A stretch of 64,000 nt of DNA from NCBI GenBank assembly GCA_022457155.1, contig JAJGOT010000218.1, positions 1,110,001 to 1,174,000 on the forward strand, in the 5' to 3' direction. Within the stretch, counting starts at the first letter, position 1; the number at the start of each line of letters is the position of its first letter. Of the stretch, positions 11,870-25,032 are shown piece after piece. Below the pieces are notes generated by a model. The model did no database searches, was not told the origin of the DNA, and saw only the letters and a program-made list of their open reading frames with translations. Origin of the DNA: Cladopsammia gracilis (Eukaryota; Cnidaria; Anthozoa; Scleractinia; Dendrophylliidae). The position numbers and the translations under genes were made by a program.

Positions 11870-12440
11870 AAGCCCACGTTTAATAAAAACCAACACGCGG
11901 CCTACGCCAAATAATTAACGCCAAACACGCAGGCAAATATCTTAGTAAGGGCCGACACACAGCGTCCTTGCCGATTAATGTTTTGCACACGAGCTGGCAC
12001 CATAGATAAAGCCGACATACGGCGTAAAATTAATTAACGGTTGATACATAAGCAAACATTACACCCGTCGCCTGCCAATGGTGCTCAACCCAGGAGCGAA
12101 CGTGCAAGCCAAAGCAGACACACGGGGTTTACCAAATAATAAGCGCTTGACACACAAGCGAACGTAAGACAAACCGACACACGGCGTCTGAAAATTTTCG
12201 CTCGATACACAAGCGACCGTTTTGTCTGAAGTCGACACACGGCGTCTGACAAATAATTAACGCTTGACACACAAGCGAACGCACGCGAACACACGGCGTA
12301 TGAAATTTTACGCTTGTCATACAAGCGACCGTTTTGACACACAAGCGAACGTAAGGTAAACCGACACATGGCGACTGAAAATTTTGGCTTGACACACAAG
12401 CGACCGTTTTAGCTCAGAGGAGGTTGGACACGGGCCGAAA
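11870..12440. repeat. 60-bp satellite block 1 (GACACACAAGCGACCG)
   Basis: Degenerate tandem units of about 60 bp containing gccgacacacggcgt, ccaaataatt and cttgacacacaagcgaccg. The block ends at agaggaggttggacacgggc. ORFs across it are repeat artefacts. Confidence 0.8.
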
Positions 12441-13690
12441 AGCATCATGGGATGAATTTTCGTTTTCAGCGACACTCGTTCAGTTTCAAACGAACCTTCG
12501 AGCTGTGAGGACCTCGAGGAACTACAAATTTTCTGACTTTGAGCCGCCATGGAAGTACAAATCGGTCTAAATTGAAGGTTATGCGATTACTCTTGTATAG
12601 ATACTATTTATTTTTACAACTGAATAACTTGAGGTATCATTCTACGCCGATCGAAAGACTTAATCGTGCACCGACTACAAAATATTTTAGCCACACAACA
12701 AGCACAAATCGGCCTACATAGAAGTTGATAAGATTCCTGTTGTTACTTAGCAGGGTTTTAAGCCGGTTGATCGATCGATCGCGAAAGATTTATTAAAGCA
12801 AGGCTGCACGAGGAATTCGAACCGAGGAATATTTTGTAACGAAAGCTATAAGCTTAAATCACGGAATTACCAAGGTTATCGATCGATCAATCGATCGTTG
12901 CATTTTTTTTCCTCTTGTCCGCTCTTGAGTTTCAATGTTATAATTTTGAAATACACGAAGGCAATTTTGTTGAACGGAATGCTGGATTTGTGTTGTTACG
13001 AAGTATAAGTACATAGGTAAATAAATAAAGCTGTAAAATCGTGTGAAACAACAAATATAATCAATGAAATCATAATAAGTTTACACAGATTATTCCTTGT
13101 TAAAAAATTCAGGAGGAAATCATGATTTAAAAACCTAATGGAAATAAAGCAGTGACTAACCATTTTTTCTTTGGGCCCTCTTACTTGGAATGTAATTAGA
13201 GCACAACAATCAGGACTGTGCACATGAGAACAACTATATGTTCTTTCACTTGAGCACAGTCGTAGGTAATTTATAACAAATGTGCAATTGCCTATCTCAT
13301 AAGCAACCAGAATTTGAAAAGGTGGTTGCTTAGGAAGGATGGTTGCTTACGAAAGTCAAAGTACAACAATAGTGAATGGAATGGTTGCTGAACGGGAGCA
13401 AACTGTAGTTGTTCCAATAATTTTAACAACTTTCCTATCAGACAGATAATTCTTAATGAGGTATTTATGTAAACCATTAAACAATTCCCCCAAAATTTAA
13501 ATGCCAATTAGTGGTAGAGCAAGGAAAGAAGTGTTGAAATGTTTCTATTTTTAAGCAGAACTATTTTCACTACAAACTCCCTCATCCTAGGCCTACTTCA
13601 TGGTTTTATTGAGTAATTAAAAAAGTAAATGAAGCCTTTTGAGAAGTTGGCACAGAAATGGGAAACAGAAACAGAAATTTCACCTGCTGG
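12441..13690. other. Gene-free stretch with GATC-rich words
   Basis: Contains gttgatcgatcgatcgc at about 12,765 and a similar atcgatcgatcaatcgatcg near 12,875. No gene recognised. Confidence 0.4.
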
Positions 13691-13722
13691 CTTACAGCCA
13701 CCCCCCCCCCCCCCCCCCCCCC
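13691..13722. repeat. Poly(C) run
   Basis: About 32 nearly uninterrupted C residues. Run length is probably unreliable in the assembly. Confidence 0.9.
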
Positions 13723-13761
13723 TCCACCCTTGCCATCCTTGATAATCATTCAAGGAATACC

Positions 13762-13921
13762 CAGGGGCATAGCTAGGGGGGTCCTGGGGTGCCCATGACC
13801 CCCCCCCTTTGTGAGATAATTTTAGTAAAACACAGCGTGGGTGCCGACATGACAATCTGGTAAGTACCTTGAGTGTGACACAGTGTGACACCCCCTTTGA
13901 AAAATGCTAGCTACACCCCTG
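13762..13921. mobile_element. Short MITE with CAGGGGCATAGCTAG ends
   Basis: Begins caggggcatagctagg and ends gctagctacacccctg, imperfect inverted repeats of about 15 bp around a 130-bp core with a second C-rich run. Confidence 0.6.
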
Positions 13922-15635
13922 CACACCATAGTTAAATGGAGTTGATCAGGAGCCCATTGATATTATAATAGAAAACAATTACTAGTAATCAAAATAATTA
14001 TAGCAATTCATAACTGATACAAAAGCTCCAACAAATATCCAGTGTGCCAAAATTTCCCCCAACTATGAAGGTTATTTGAGATTTTCTTTGTGGGTGTGCC
14101 AGGATTTCTGAAGGCGGTCAGACCAAATTCGAAGACAATCCGATCTATTCCGAAGAATTCAGAAGTTTCCAAGGACCTCAGTCATCCGCTTTATAATATC
14201 CAGCTGTAATAATATTACATGTATTATTGTAATGTTCAGAATGATAAAAACCTACAAAATGTGCTAAATTTTCATTAACATAACTATATTTTTTATTGGA
14301 TCATGTGATCAGTTAAGGCTGATAGCTCAAATCTGTAATTCAGGTGTGAGAAATTGCTCCATAGGCATGAGTTGGTATGAGATTGGAGTTTTAGACTCAC
14401 AGGCATGAGACTTGGCAGGTATGTTCTATGCCACCATGCAGAACTTAAGAATAATAAGTTTTCATTGTCAACTGAAGACAAAAGTAAGCAATCCGAGGCT
14501 GCTGTGCATTTCTAGCAGGCTACTGTTAGAGCACAATCCATCAAATCTCGGTATAGAAAATTATTAATATTTATCTTAGGAATCAACAAGGAAATTTATT
14601 TAACAGACTGATTAAATCATTGATGCATTTTGTCTATACAAGTTTAAAATTTTATTTATATAATAACACCTTATTATTTATAATTATCTGCTACAATATG
14701 AAACAACTGACAATATGGGGGCTTACTCAATGACAATAATTCACAGTTCTCAACCCAATTGTGGATCTCAAGAGCCTTGGATTTTTGCTAAGAGCAGGGC
14801 TTATTACAAGACATGATAATGACAGACCAAAACCCTCACTGCCATGCCTCAAGCCCCAATGTTTTGGGCCAAGCAATAAAAATGTAATTCTTGTTTGGCT
14901 GCTTTTTTCAGGAAAAAGAGCAGACTGAATGGCTCCACATTTTGCTGTTGAACCTAGAAAAAGAATAGACTTCATTAGGAAGCCACTCCAATAATTATAA
15001 TATGAAAAGAAAACAATAACAAACATATAAGCCTTAAGTTATTAAGGTTATAAAAGCTCATATATAAATTGCAATGTTCAACTCTCATGATTAGAGTGTA
15101 GATATGAATCAAATATCATGTTTTTCCTCAGAAGACAGAAACTTTGATCTCAAAAGGTCGAAGCAACCTCGGAAATTACAGTACGCACACTTGTGATAAC
15201 CTGCGAAAATGACTGAACTTTAATCGCAAATAACAGAAAATCGGTGAGAGGTTCGATGGGGTTCGACGTCCTAAATTAAAAGAATAACTATTACTACAAA
15301 AGATGGTGCGATTTTCATGGCTAGAACCCACGCGATAAAGCGTCAAGAAACGAACGCGTTGGTTGACTACACAACGTGGACGAAAGCCGCCATATTGGAC
15401 CGGCTTGCGAGGAAGCCTAATAATAACGAATTCTACTGAAAAAGTTGCGATATAAACAAGTAAATAGAAAAAGTAGCAACATACCTTTCATGAAAACTCC
15501 TTTACTGGTAAAAACGGACTACATTTTCGAAGAAAAACACAATTAAAAACCATGAAATGTTTCGTGGGGAAATTCTCGCAGAAAAGACTGTGAATTAATA
15601 CGATGATCTGATTGGTCGACAACTCCTACCAGGAT
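13922..15635. other. Gene-free stretch
   Basis: AT-rich DNA with short ORFs only. Near 15,320-15,410 it becomes CpG-richer (gccgccatattggaccgg), which may be promoter-like, but no exon could be assigned. Confidence 0.35.
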
Positions 15636-15985
15636 ACCTTTCGGCCCGTGTCCAACCTCCTCTGGTTTTAGCTAAAGCCGACACACGCCGCCTGTCAAAT
15701 AATTTATAAGCTTGACACGCAAGCGACCGTTTAAGCTGAAGCCGACACACGGCGTCTACCAAATAATTTACGCTTGACACACAAGCGACTATTTCAGCTA
15801 AAGCCGACACACGGCGTCTACCAAATAATTTACGCTTGACACACAAGCGACCGTTTAAGCTGAAGCCGACACACACAAGCGACTATTTCAGCAGAAGCCG
15901 ACACACGGCGTCTACCAAATAATTTACGCTTGACACACAAGCGACCGTTTTAGCTGAAGCCTACACACGGCGTTTACCATAGTTA
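15636..15985. repeat. 60-bp satellite block 2
   Basis: Opens with tttcggcccgtgtccaacct, the reverse complement of the end of block 1, then about five units of the same 60-bp repeat (gccgacacacggcgtctacc ... cttgacacacaagcgaccg). The two blocks bracket 12,441-15,635 with inverted junctions. Confidence 0.8.
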
Positions 15986-16150
15986 CCTGGCATCACTTTC
16001 TCTTTAAATTCTTCTCATTAGATTTCGAAACATGCACAGAAAGTGCAGAAAACTTGTCAAATAAAGCGCGACTCGTAGCAAAGTCACTCACGATTTGTGT
16101 GTGCAGGGTCGGGATCACGTGACTAAGCGAAAACCATAACAAAGCGATGT

Positions 16151-16183
<33 letters not shown>

Positions 16184-16982
16184 TCCTCTACTAACTATGG
16201 TTCCGGCGAATGAAAGTGTAAATATGGCATGTAAATATGTAACAGTACCGCTAACTTTTCTAACTTGCCGTAAACTTGTCAACTTTTATTCCCAGCACGG
16301 TAAGTTTTACATCTACTACACAACGTTTCTTTTGCTTTGATCTCTCGCTGATCAGCAGCTAGCTTCTTTGCCGTGTGCGGCTAATTGCAATACGGCCTTG
16401 CAAAATTTGAAGGCGATATGAAGGTTTCTGTGGATCGAAAAATAATCGCCACCTGACCCGCTGTTTTTTTTTTTTTCTTTCGCTTCTATAGGCTTTAAAT
16501 TTCTTAACTTCCGAATCGAACGTTGGCCGTTTAGACAATTTTTTTCTCAAAGAAATGTCACGGGGGAAAGCTTTGTCACGGCGTGACATGACCGTTGGGA
16601 AGAAAATCGCGCGCAAACCAGAGCATGAGGCAAAACGTATAGCTAAACGTCTGTCCCCCATGGTTTTTAGCCATTACAGTAAAATCGCTTAGATTTCTAT
16701 TTCATTTTACAAAGAAAGACGAAAGGTAAACTAGCAATAAAAAAACTACAGCGAGGCGGCGACGATTCTTTTGCAAGGAACCAGAGAAGCGTGGTTTCGT
16801 GAGGTTTGTTTGGATTTCTCGCGGTTTCGAGTCGCTTCTGATTGGTTGCTGCACAAAAGAAACCGATAAAGCAGGGTAGCTGACAAAATGAAACTTCGAT
16901 TTCTTAGCAAAAAGTTTTGCGAAACAGTTAATAAATTTATTTCTAGTTATCTTCTCGATTCCTGTCTTTGATTCCTTATTGG

Positions 16983-17045
16983 GTTCCTAACTCGGTTCCT
17001 AACTAGGTTCCTAACTCGGTTCCTAACTCGGTTCCCAACTCGAAA
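16983..17045. repeat. 12-13 bp tandem repeat GGTTCCTAACTC
   Basis: Five to six copies of ggttcctaactc in a row, followed by degenerate relatives (gaacctaaatag, aaaaacctat). Confidence 0.85.
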
Positions 17046-17159
17046 GTTAGGTATCCTCGCCTGTTTAAGAACCTAAATAGCCTAATTTCCCAGTAAAAAC
17101 CTATCATAGAACCTTTTGAGGCAAAGTTGGAAAAATGCAGGTTTTTATCTGCAGGGTTT

Positions 17160-18350
17160 TTACTGTAGCCGACATTTTACGGTATACAGTATAGTGTACA
17201 TCTCACTGGAATTTAACTAACAACATATCGAGCCCAACATTCCGTTAATTGAAAAGAACATTTATTTCCATTATTAACACTTGTTTGATAATAAGTACCG
17301 AGCACGGCTACATAATTGGCTAGAATTCAGTGTACTTCACGGAGAAATGCACTATCAAAACGAAGTACTTTCCAGGGTGCCGTCCATAAAAAGGACAAGA
17401 AATAAATAACAATCTAAGAGAGAGAGTTATAATTTTTGTTCGCAGTTATCTTACAGTGATTTGTCCAACAGCTTTACACGTCTAAGAAACCTGACGTTTC
17501 CTTAAGTTAGAATGGTGACGAGCTTTTTTTTGACAATTTCTAAGTGACAAAACATTTCTAAGACAACCTTCGGACCCTCCATCAAAACTCGAAGCAAATA
17601 CATGTAGCCAGCGCCAAGCGCGGGAAAACGCGTGGGAGAGACTTTGGTTTAACTTCTGGTTAGCCGAGATAGTGGCTCGCAAAAAGCTTACCAATTCAAA
17701 ATAAAAAAGGCAATTGCAAAATTACTTTCCACATTGAAATGAAAACCGCTCTGTTTTCACTATTTTGGTAGTTTCTTGGTGTTGCGTATGGTGTGATCAC
17801 CAAATGACGTAAAACAAAAGATTCAAAAGACACTGAACAATACCCACACCACAACACAAAAGCTAACCAACAATGGCTTCCGCAACACCAAGAAATACCC
17901 ACTCTTTTCAATGGTATTGGTTCAAACAGTCCTAGAAACCGCGTGTAAAGAACAACATGACAAAAAGTGAAGTTCAGTGGAAATTTTAGTTGAAACAATT
18001 GTTAACTAAATTTTCTTTTAGTAGTATTTCGCTTTGTATGCTACAAGAACGGGGACTGAATGAGCCTAAATGAGAGCATATACCGAGGAAAACAGATTGT
18101 CAATAAATTAGCTACAGTCTTTCGTTTCTAAAAAAATTATAAAAAAGGAACAAAAGTACTAAAACATATTCAACCAAACACTTCCAAGGCTGACATGAAC
18201 TCAAAATAAGCAAGAATTTTATGCTTTGACAAAACATATTCAATAAATTACAAGCAACGTTTCTTAACATGTTTCTTTTCTAGCTACCGTGTATATGGAT
18301 TCTTTGGAGTTATACAGAGATAGCAGGAAGATAATTTATTTCTAAAACTC
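17160..18350. other. Gene-free stretch
   Basis: No supported gene. Minus-strand ORFs of 70-100 codons have no domain signature. Confidence 0.4.
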
Positions 18351-18528
18351 ATTAATAATTCATGACGAGCACCCCAAAAAAATCACTACACCCGGTCTTA
18401 ATTTGCAGAGTTTGGCTGCGCCTCGTTTTTTCAACCCAGTTCTCGGTGTTTGGATATCCTGATGAAACACTCCTTCTCGTGCTTGATAAATTATGTATGA
18501 CAAAAAACTGCTGGGAGTGAGGAGGGAG

Positions 18529-18553
18529 AGGGGGGGGGGGGGGGGGGGGGGGA
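18529..18553. repeat. Poly(G) run
   Basis: About 24 consecutive G residues. Other mononucleotide runs occur at 22,098-22,122 (G) and 24,995-25,018 (T). Confidence 0.9.
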
Positions 18554-19064
18554 ATCGATTCCGTATAAAGTAGTGCTCCGCAAAAACCGTACACAACTAC
18601 AGGGGCGACCCCGTAGCTGTCCAAACCATGTCTGTGAATGGCGAACGATACAATTGATATATCACTTGAACAATGCCCCTATCCCTAATCCCTATCCCTA
18701 ATCCCTTTCCCAGCGAGACAAATCTATTGTTTTCTTTGCGAATCACAGACATCGTTTGGACAAATGCTGGACTACCCGACTACAGAAATAACTGAATGAT
18801 TATCACTTATCAAGTTAAGTTTGTTTAAAATAACCAACAGTATTTCATCAAATTCGATAACCTGACATCACTGACCAGAATGATGATAACTGCAGGCTCA
18901 CTTGATTTCGGGAAAACATAATTGATTACCAAGTTAGTACTTGGACTAATATTACAGCGAATAATTTGATAGAGAATGTAGTGAAAGAAAAGCTCTGTTC
19001 TGTTTTGAAGTCCACTGAAATAATGATCCGTGCTGTAGGCGAAAGTTGGTGTTCTTTACAGTGG

Positions 19065-20192
19065 TTATTGCGACTGACACTGCACTCCCGCTCGTGGATG
19101 GCCAAAGTCCTCTTCCTCGTCATAAGCATTACCCTAAAACAACAAACTTGATTTTATCAACCTGACCAATGGTGGAACTAAAGGGCTAATAGACGATTTG
19201 CACGATGGCGCCATTTGACTACAACTACCAGAATTCATTTCGTTTTTCCTTTCTTATTTAAATTTTGCAATCCCAGTGCGGTTTAAATAACAATAGCCCT
19301 AATTTGCACTACAAAACAAAAAACTGAAGGATTCTGGTAGTTGTAGTCATATGACGTCATCGTGCAAATGGCATATTAAAGGAGCTAAGTCAAGGGAATT
19401 TTGAGGAATTTGTAGGCCGTAATAGTAGCAAGGTAGAAGATCAACTGAATACATGAGGATACGAACGACACAGAATTGTAAGTTGAAAATTGTTACAGTA
19501 TGTAAAAGTACGTCCTAGAGTTTCTTGGGATTTGCAGATAAAAACTTGAGGGTTCAGATTCAAATATGTGCAAGAAGCCTAGAATGTAACTTATTAACAT
19601 GGTGACTCACCCCCGAAGCCACGAAACAAGCCTATTTTTCTCTCATATTCATTTCAGTCCCATTATTGAAACTTATACTTTCCTAATTTTTCTATTAAAG
19701 TTGTATTACATGTACATAGAGTGTTCTGAGTGTGAAAGTGTTTGTAATGGAAACAAGGAAAAGTAGAGGAGAGCTTAGAACCAAAATCCTATGGTGCGAC
19801 CATTCAAATGAAACCTCTTCGGTAGTACTTTGGCGTGGCACCATTTGTTTTTCAATGTTTGATTTTCCTTGAAGTTTGATTTTCGGTATTCATGGGAGTT
19901 TAATGGTTAAATAGTCCTTGAAACATTCTTGTTAACGTGAGAGCCATGGTGGTTCAACATAATCAAATAAAAAGCTAAAAAAAAAAAACAGTAAGAGGGT
20001 GATGGTCTGATCACATGGCTTTTTACTTACCATTTGATGTCTGCGACGCCTGGATTCCTCATCAGGATCTAATGTAACAAGATTAACTTCTTCTCCTTCG
20101 TCAGGAAGCATCACTTCTTCCCTGGGAGGCAAGAGCTGCTCCAGCTGAGGGAGGTCAGCTACTGTGATGAAGCCGTTGGGAGGAAAGTTTAC
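19065..20192 (-). CDS. DnaJ homolog subfamily A, last two coding exons
   Basis: Two minus-strand exons. The first (20031-20192, 162 bp) runs from a cag acceptor to a gtaagt donor and encodes VNFPPNGFITVADLPQLEQL, then LLPPREEV and EEVNLVTLDPDEESRRRRH. The second (19065-19133) follows a tag acceptor and encodes GNAYDEEEDFGHPRAGVQCQ then SQ and stop. Phases agree (0/0). This matches the C-terminus of type A Hsp40 co-chaperones, where LSELEDLLP-type and acidic segments precede a GVQCQ tail; in that family the tail is farnesylated only when a CaaX box is present, and none is seen here. DNAJA proteins stimulate Hsp70 ATPase in cytosol or mitochondria. Upstream exons were not found in the window. 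The intervening intron holds a MITE (19,187-19,378) and a dispersed repeat (19,411-19,745). Confidence 0.8.
19187..19378. mobile_element. 190-bp MITE, copy 1 (in DNAJA intron)
   Basis: Inverted ends atttgcacgatggcgccatt and its complement near 19,350-19,370. A second copy lies at 55,044-55,233 with over 90% apparent identity. The inner arms tgactacaactaccagaatt extend the hairpin. Confidence 0.8.
19411..19745. repeat. Dispersed repeat, copy 1
   Basis: gccgtaatagtagcaaggta ... gtgaaagtgttt closely matches 29,104-29,508, with internal gaps. In the second copy its end abuts a truncated SGNH-hydrolase ORF. Confidence 0.75.
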
Positions 20193-21390
20193 CTGGAGAA
20201 TAAGGAGCTATCAGTTGCGCATACACCTATAGCCTGTGAATCGCCAAAGCCCAGCAGCCAGGAGTGATGAGGTGGCTGTATTCGTAGGCTAATACACTTA
20301 TGGTGTGACCTTAGACCTTAAAAAATTGCCATCTTTGTGTGGCTTCACAGCCCTTAAAGTAGGTAGGTGTTTTGTCTAGATTGCTTCTACTGTAGGATTG
20401 TTCGTTTTATACATATACATATATTTATTATAAAAGTTTCTTTTTGTCCTGTGCCCGCCTCGAATAGCTTTTGCTAATTGCGGGTAAAAGCTTTGTGAAC
20501 TTATAATTCAACTTGAAATAAAACTTGTTGCTGTTGTTGTTGTCTGCATCCTGGGCTACCAGACTGTTGACAGCATTCACTATTATTTCATCAATACTGT
20601 CAACCCCATTAAAGGTGATACCCTGTAAGATGGGCATCTCTATAACATGGACATTTAATGGTTGGCTGGTCCCAACCAAGTTTCACTTGTTTATCTGTAA
20701 CTAAACTCTCTAAGGAGGATAGGTAGGGCTTGTCCTGAGGGTATCTAGCTTACAAAGAATTCACAGTCACTAAAGTCAAAGTCTGTTTTATCAGAGTTTT
20801 AGGTTCACAAAAATAAAGGAAATGTTTAGGTACCATTTGCTTAGCATAAAACAGATGTAGGGCAGTTTAAATGCACCTGTTCCCTACTTTCAGTCATTTG
20901 CACCATTATGTAATTTTTCTTAATCTCTTTAACCCTATTTTGCCTGGGGTGGGGGGAAGGGGGCACACAGTACGTCCAAAATTGTCTCCTTTGCGGTCCG
21001 TACAATGGAATGGTGACGCCATATGACGTAGTTATTAGGTAATTCATAAAACGCATCTTGGATTTCTGAAATTTTTCAAAACCTCTTAAAAACCGTCCAA
21101 ATTGACTCAAAATTAATAAATGACGGAAATTAAACACTTTATCTGGGATTCAAGCTATTAATAAAGGTGAGCCATCATTACCAGCATATTGTGTATACAG
21201 TTATGGAATCTTTAATGTAAAATAGAGCCGCTGTGGGGTTGTATAATGCTTATCTCAAAGCCACAGAATGTTTAAATCGTGTCAAAGGAAAATTCTGGTC
21301 TATGTTGTTATTTCTGTTTTATCTGGTAGTAAGCTTAACTCATTTGTGTGGCGGTAAATGAGTTACAATACTAAGCTTTGGTTCACACAA
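20193..21390. other. Gene-free stretch, likely DNAJA intron
   Basis: Contains a short (TTG)n-like run at about 20,528-20,545. No exon of the DNAJA gene was recognised. Confidence 0.4.
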
Positions 21391-21396
21391 ATCTGC

Positions 21397-22005
21397 ATGT
21401 ATCGTTGTTATATTCCACTTTTGATTTGACTTGCCAACGATGTAGAAATGAATCCTGGTCCTTGCTATTTTGTAGATATACCTCAAAGATAGTTACGTAC
21501 AGCTGATTTTCATCATGGCAATGTCTCGCTGTTTGGAAGTAATTTTGGTGAACAGTGTGTAGCGTGCTTGACGGCCGTTGTTTACAATTTTAGAACGAAT
21601 GTATCGGCTTGGATTAGAAACAATTTAAATGAAATATTATTGCTTGGTAATTCGCTTTATTCCCATTTATGCAAGTTTGCAGGAAAAGACTATTTGTTCA
21701 GTGATAGCAGTACTGGTGATTTACAGATGTCTCATATAAGAGATTGTCATTTACCATTACAACATTCTTTCGATATGTTGATGACACAGTATTATGCTTT
21801 TCTGTTGATCATTGAAATAAACACAGTTGCTGTTATTGTTGGCAACCATGGTCATTACAAATTATTTGATTCCCATTCACGAGATAGTCATGGAAATGTT
21901 GCTACAAATGGAACAAGTGTTCTGTTGGAATTTAACAGTATCGGGGAAGTGATGCAATATCTTCAGAATTTCTACCAAAGTGTTTTCCTCGTGCGTTTTT
22001 CATGA
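21397..22005 (+). pseudogene. Transposon-associated ORF: 2A-like motif plus cysteine-protease-like domain, two in-frame stops
   Basis: One reading frame from ATG 21397 to the stop at 22005 is interrupted only by TGA (21427-21429) and TAG (21490-21492). Before the second stop it reads LANDVEMNPGP, a match to the DxExNPGP 2A ribosome-skipping signature. After it come FHHGNVSLFGSNFGEQCVAC and, later, FDSHSRD. An early Cys and a late Asp-Ser-His segment suggest a cysteine-protease fold (OTU or herpes C76-like). I have seen this architecture in repetitive cnidarian ORFs, possibly of Helitron/Helentron type. The stops make this copy dead. No helicase or Rep domain was recognised nearby. Confidence 0.5.
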
Positions 22006-24381
22006 AGCACATAACTGAAACTTAAGAAAGGGTGAGAACATTATCTTGTACATATTGGGCTAAGGGATGGACCATTTTAATTTTGAAGGGGGGTGGGAGG
22101 GCGGGGGGGGGGGGGGGGGGGCAATTTTTCTGTGCATGAATTTTTTTTTTCTTTTTTTTTTGCCTTGAGGTTGTGCAAGAATTTGCTTTCTGTATTCACC
22201 GGTTATTACATGTACTAGCCACATGTAATAGTTTTTTCAATACATAAAATGAAATCTCTCAGCTCCCAAATTGAATTCTTCACCATCCATTGTATCTCTA
22301 AATGAAGCACTTTAATTCCTCTTTTAAGTCCCCATAAAGTCATTTTGGTTTTAAACTTTAGTATGACAAACACTTAAGAAAATGAACTGAATCTCAAGGT
22401 ATTCATTTATTTTCTTTTTAAAGGTACTCAATCACCTCCAGTCAATGCATCTGCAAACATTTAGCACATCAACTAATGCTGGTAACAATGACGAAAAGTC
22501 TCAAGTGCAGAAGAAACTGGTGACCTGCTGTTCATGCATTAATGAAACCACAAAATGTCAAACTACCAATAATCTCTGAAAACATGTTCAGAGCTGACAG
22601 TCTTCAATTTGTGAAGCACAAACATGGAAACAATTTCCAGTTGTTGTCATTTAGCAATTGTAACAGTTTTAATCGTGTACATTGTACAGTTCAAATTGTG
22701 CTTCCTGTATTAACACTTCATGGTAACGCTGTAAGGAATCAGAGAAACAGCTATCCGGATAACCATGGACTGATTTTCAATTGTAACTTGCAAAATGTAC
22801 AAATATTGAATTGCACACAAGTAAAACAAACTCAGATGTAATTTTAATCTCAAATAATTTGAAAATGAAAATGTTACCTGTTCTTGACGGGTATGTGACA
22901 TATATTAAGCCCAATCAGCATAGAATTATACCAACCAAGTATGACAAAATAAATTCCAATCCATATTTATCACAAATATGAAGGAAAAATGATGAATTGT
23001 TTTGATTTTGCACACGAGTTTGTGCAACATGGTTTAAATAAAATGTGCAATTACCAATGCAGCAACCACAATTATTGTGCAATAAATCTTCTCATGCATA
23101 TCACGAGTATCGGTGTCAGCCAGGACCGGTCTTCAACAGGAAGTTCTGATATAAAAAGGGCTGACCTGGCCAATCTCACCTTCGGTTTTCAATCAAACAC
23201 AAAAGAATCAACAACTGACAAACATGCGTTATTCCTACAACCATAAGTACAAAAATTGAAAATATTTGGAAAAAAAGTCATTTTACCAATGAAAGTTCTA
23301 TCACAAGTCCTTGGCTACTTCTGGTATTATATTATTTGCTGGGGCAATATTCTGGTTTAATGAGTATTTTTAAGCAAATTTCATTTATAGGACGCTTTGG
23401 TCAATAGCATGCACCGACTGAAAGTCGCCGAAATTTGCATTTCACACCGACCCTTTTCTAGTGGAACTTCGCATTTGAATCGAGTGATTCACTGATTTTA
23501 TCAGAGTACCCCAGACAAATTGATTTAACGCCAGGTTGAAACTCGTCGTCGCTTCTGTAGGCATTGCGTACCTATTTTTTTGTTTGCGTTTTGCTTTTGA
23601 TCAAATGAAGAATGAAGTCCTGAATTTTTTTCGGGCTTCTTTTCGCAATTGCTTAAATTGCGTTCACAACTGTGAGGATCATTCTTCATTTGATAGAAAC
23701 AATGCAGGACACTAACTTTCAGGTACCGTAAGCCGTATTAATTATAGTAGTAGAAAATAATCTAGATTAATTTCTATTGAATATAGTTTATAGTGCACTT
23801 TTATTGAGTTGCTATCATATATATGTGCTTTAGTTTGCAGCTCTGCAGTGACTAATTATCTGCCAATTGATATCAGGGCGGAAAACTTAAAGGACTTTCA
23901 CAGTGCTCTCCGTGGTATCCATAGAGAGGGATGTGCACTTTGCAAAGGCAAATTTGTCTCGTTCTTCCATCATTGTAGGTGCGTCTTTGGCATCGCCCTT
24001 CGTTCTGGCAGTTCTGTGAGCGTGTTTGGGATCTAGTACACCCTAGGAGATAATGAAAGGAATTAAAAGTTTAAAGAAATTACGGTAGAACCCACTACCT
24101 TGAACTCTCAAAGGAGACGGAAAATTGTTCCTAATAGCCAAGGTGGTGTAAAATTTCCTAATTTTCGCTGAACAAAATTGTACTAAATGCTGGGTTAGAA
24201 CCCTCCGCCCGCCTTTCTACCATTCAATCCCATCAAGTTCAATCTCCAGTCCTTCGACTCTAGAGCTTTTTCCATTGCTGCTCATGAACTTTGGAACAAC
24301 TTACCTGTAGTTATTAGATGGTGTCGATTGCATGACAGAAACATAAAATAATTTATTTCCCTTTGAAATAAATTTAATTTG
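22006..24381. other. Gene-free stretch, probably decayed transposon
   Basis: Includes a G-run at 22,098-22,122 and several 60-100 codon plus-strand ORFs (for example 22,542-22,841) that may be remnants of the same element, but none is recognisable. tttgatcaaatgaagaatga at about 23,600 recurs inverted near 23,685. Confidence 0.35.
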
Positions 24382-24553
24382 CAGTGAAACCTATATTAAG
24401 CGGACCCCCATATTAAGCGGACACCAGCTGTTTGACAGTCCCCGAATTTTCTTCCCATATTTACTTTAAAACGAACCTGTATTCAGCGGTCACCTCTATT
24501 AAGCGAACACTAGACAGGGTCCTGAGGGTGTCCGCTTAATACAGGTTTTACTG
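24382..24553. mobile_element. Mariner-type MITE (CAGTGAAACCTATATTAAGCGG ends)
   Basis: Starts cagtgaaacctatattaagc and ends ccgcttaatacaggttttac tg, inverted repeats of about 23 bp. The motif ttaagcgga recurs inside. Confidence 0.7.
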
Positions 24554-24739
24554 TATACTATCTTAATCCATTTTTGTTTTTTTACACAAAGCTCTGATCT
24601 ATAAAAAGATTGAAAAACAGTACTCACTGGAGTTGCTCAATCTCAATTCAATTCTTCCGCTTTATTGGCAAGGATTTAATTCCAGACTGAAAGTCTCCCT
24701 TTCAATTATTCTAAAGATATCTCGATCTGACTGATTCAC

Positions 24740-25032
<293 letters not shown>

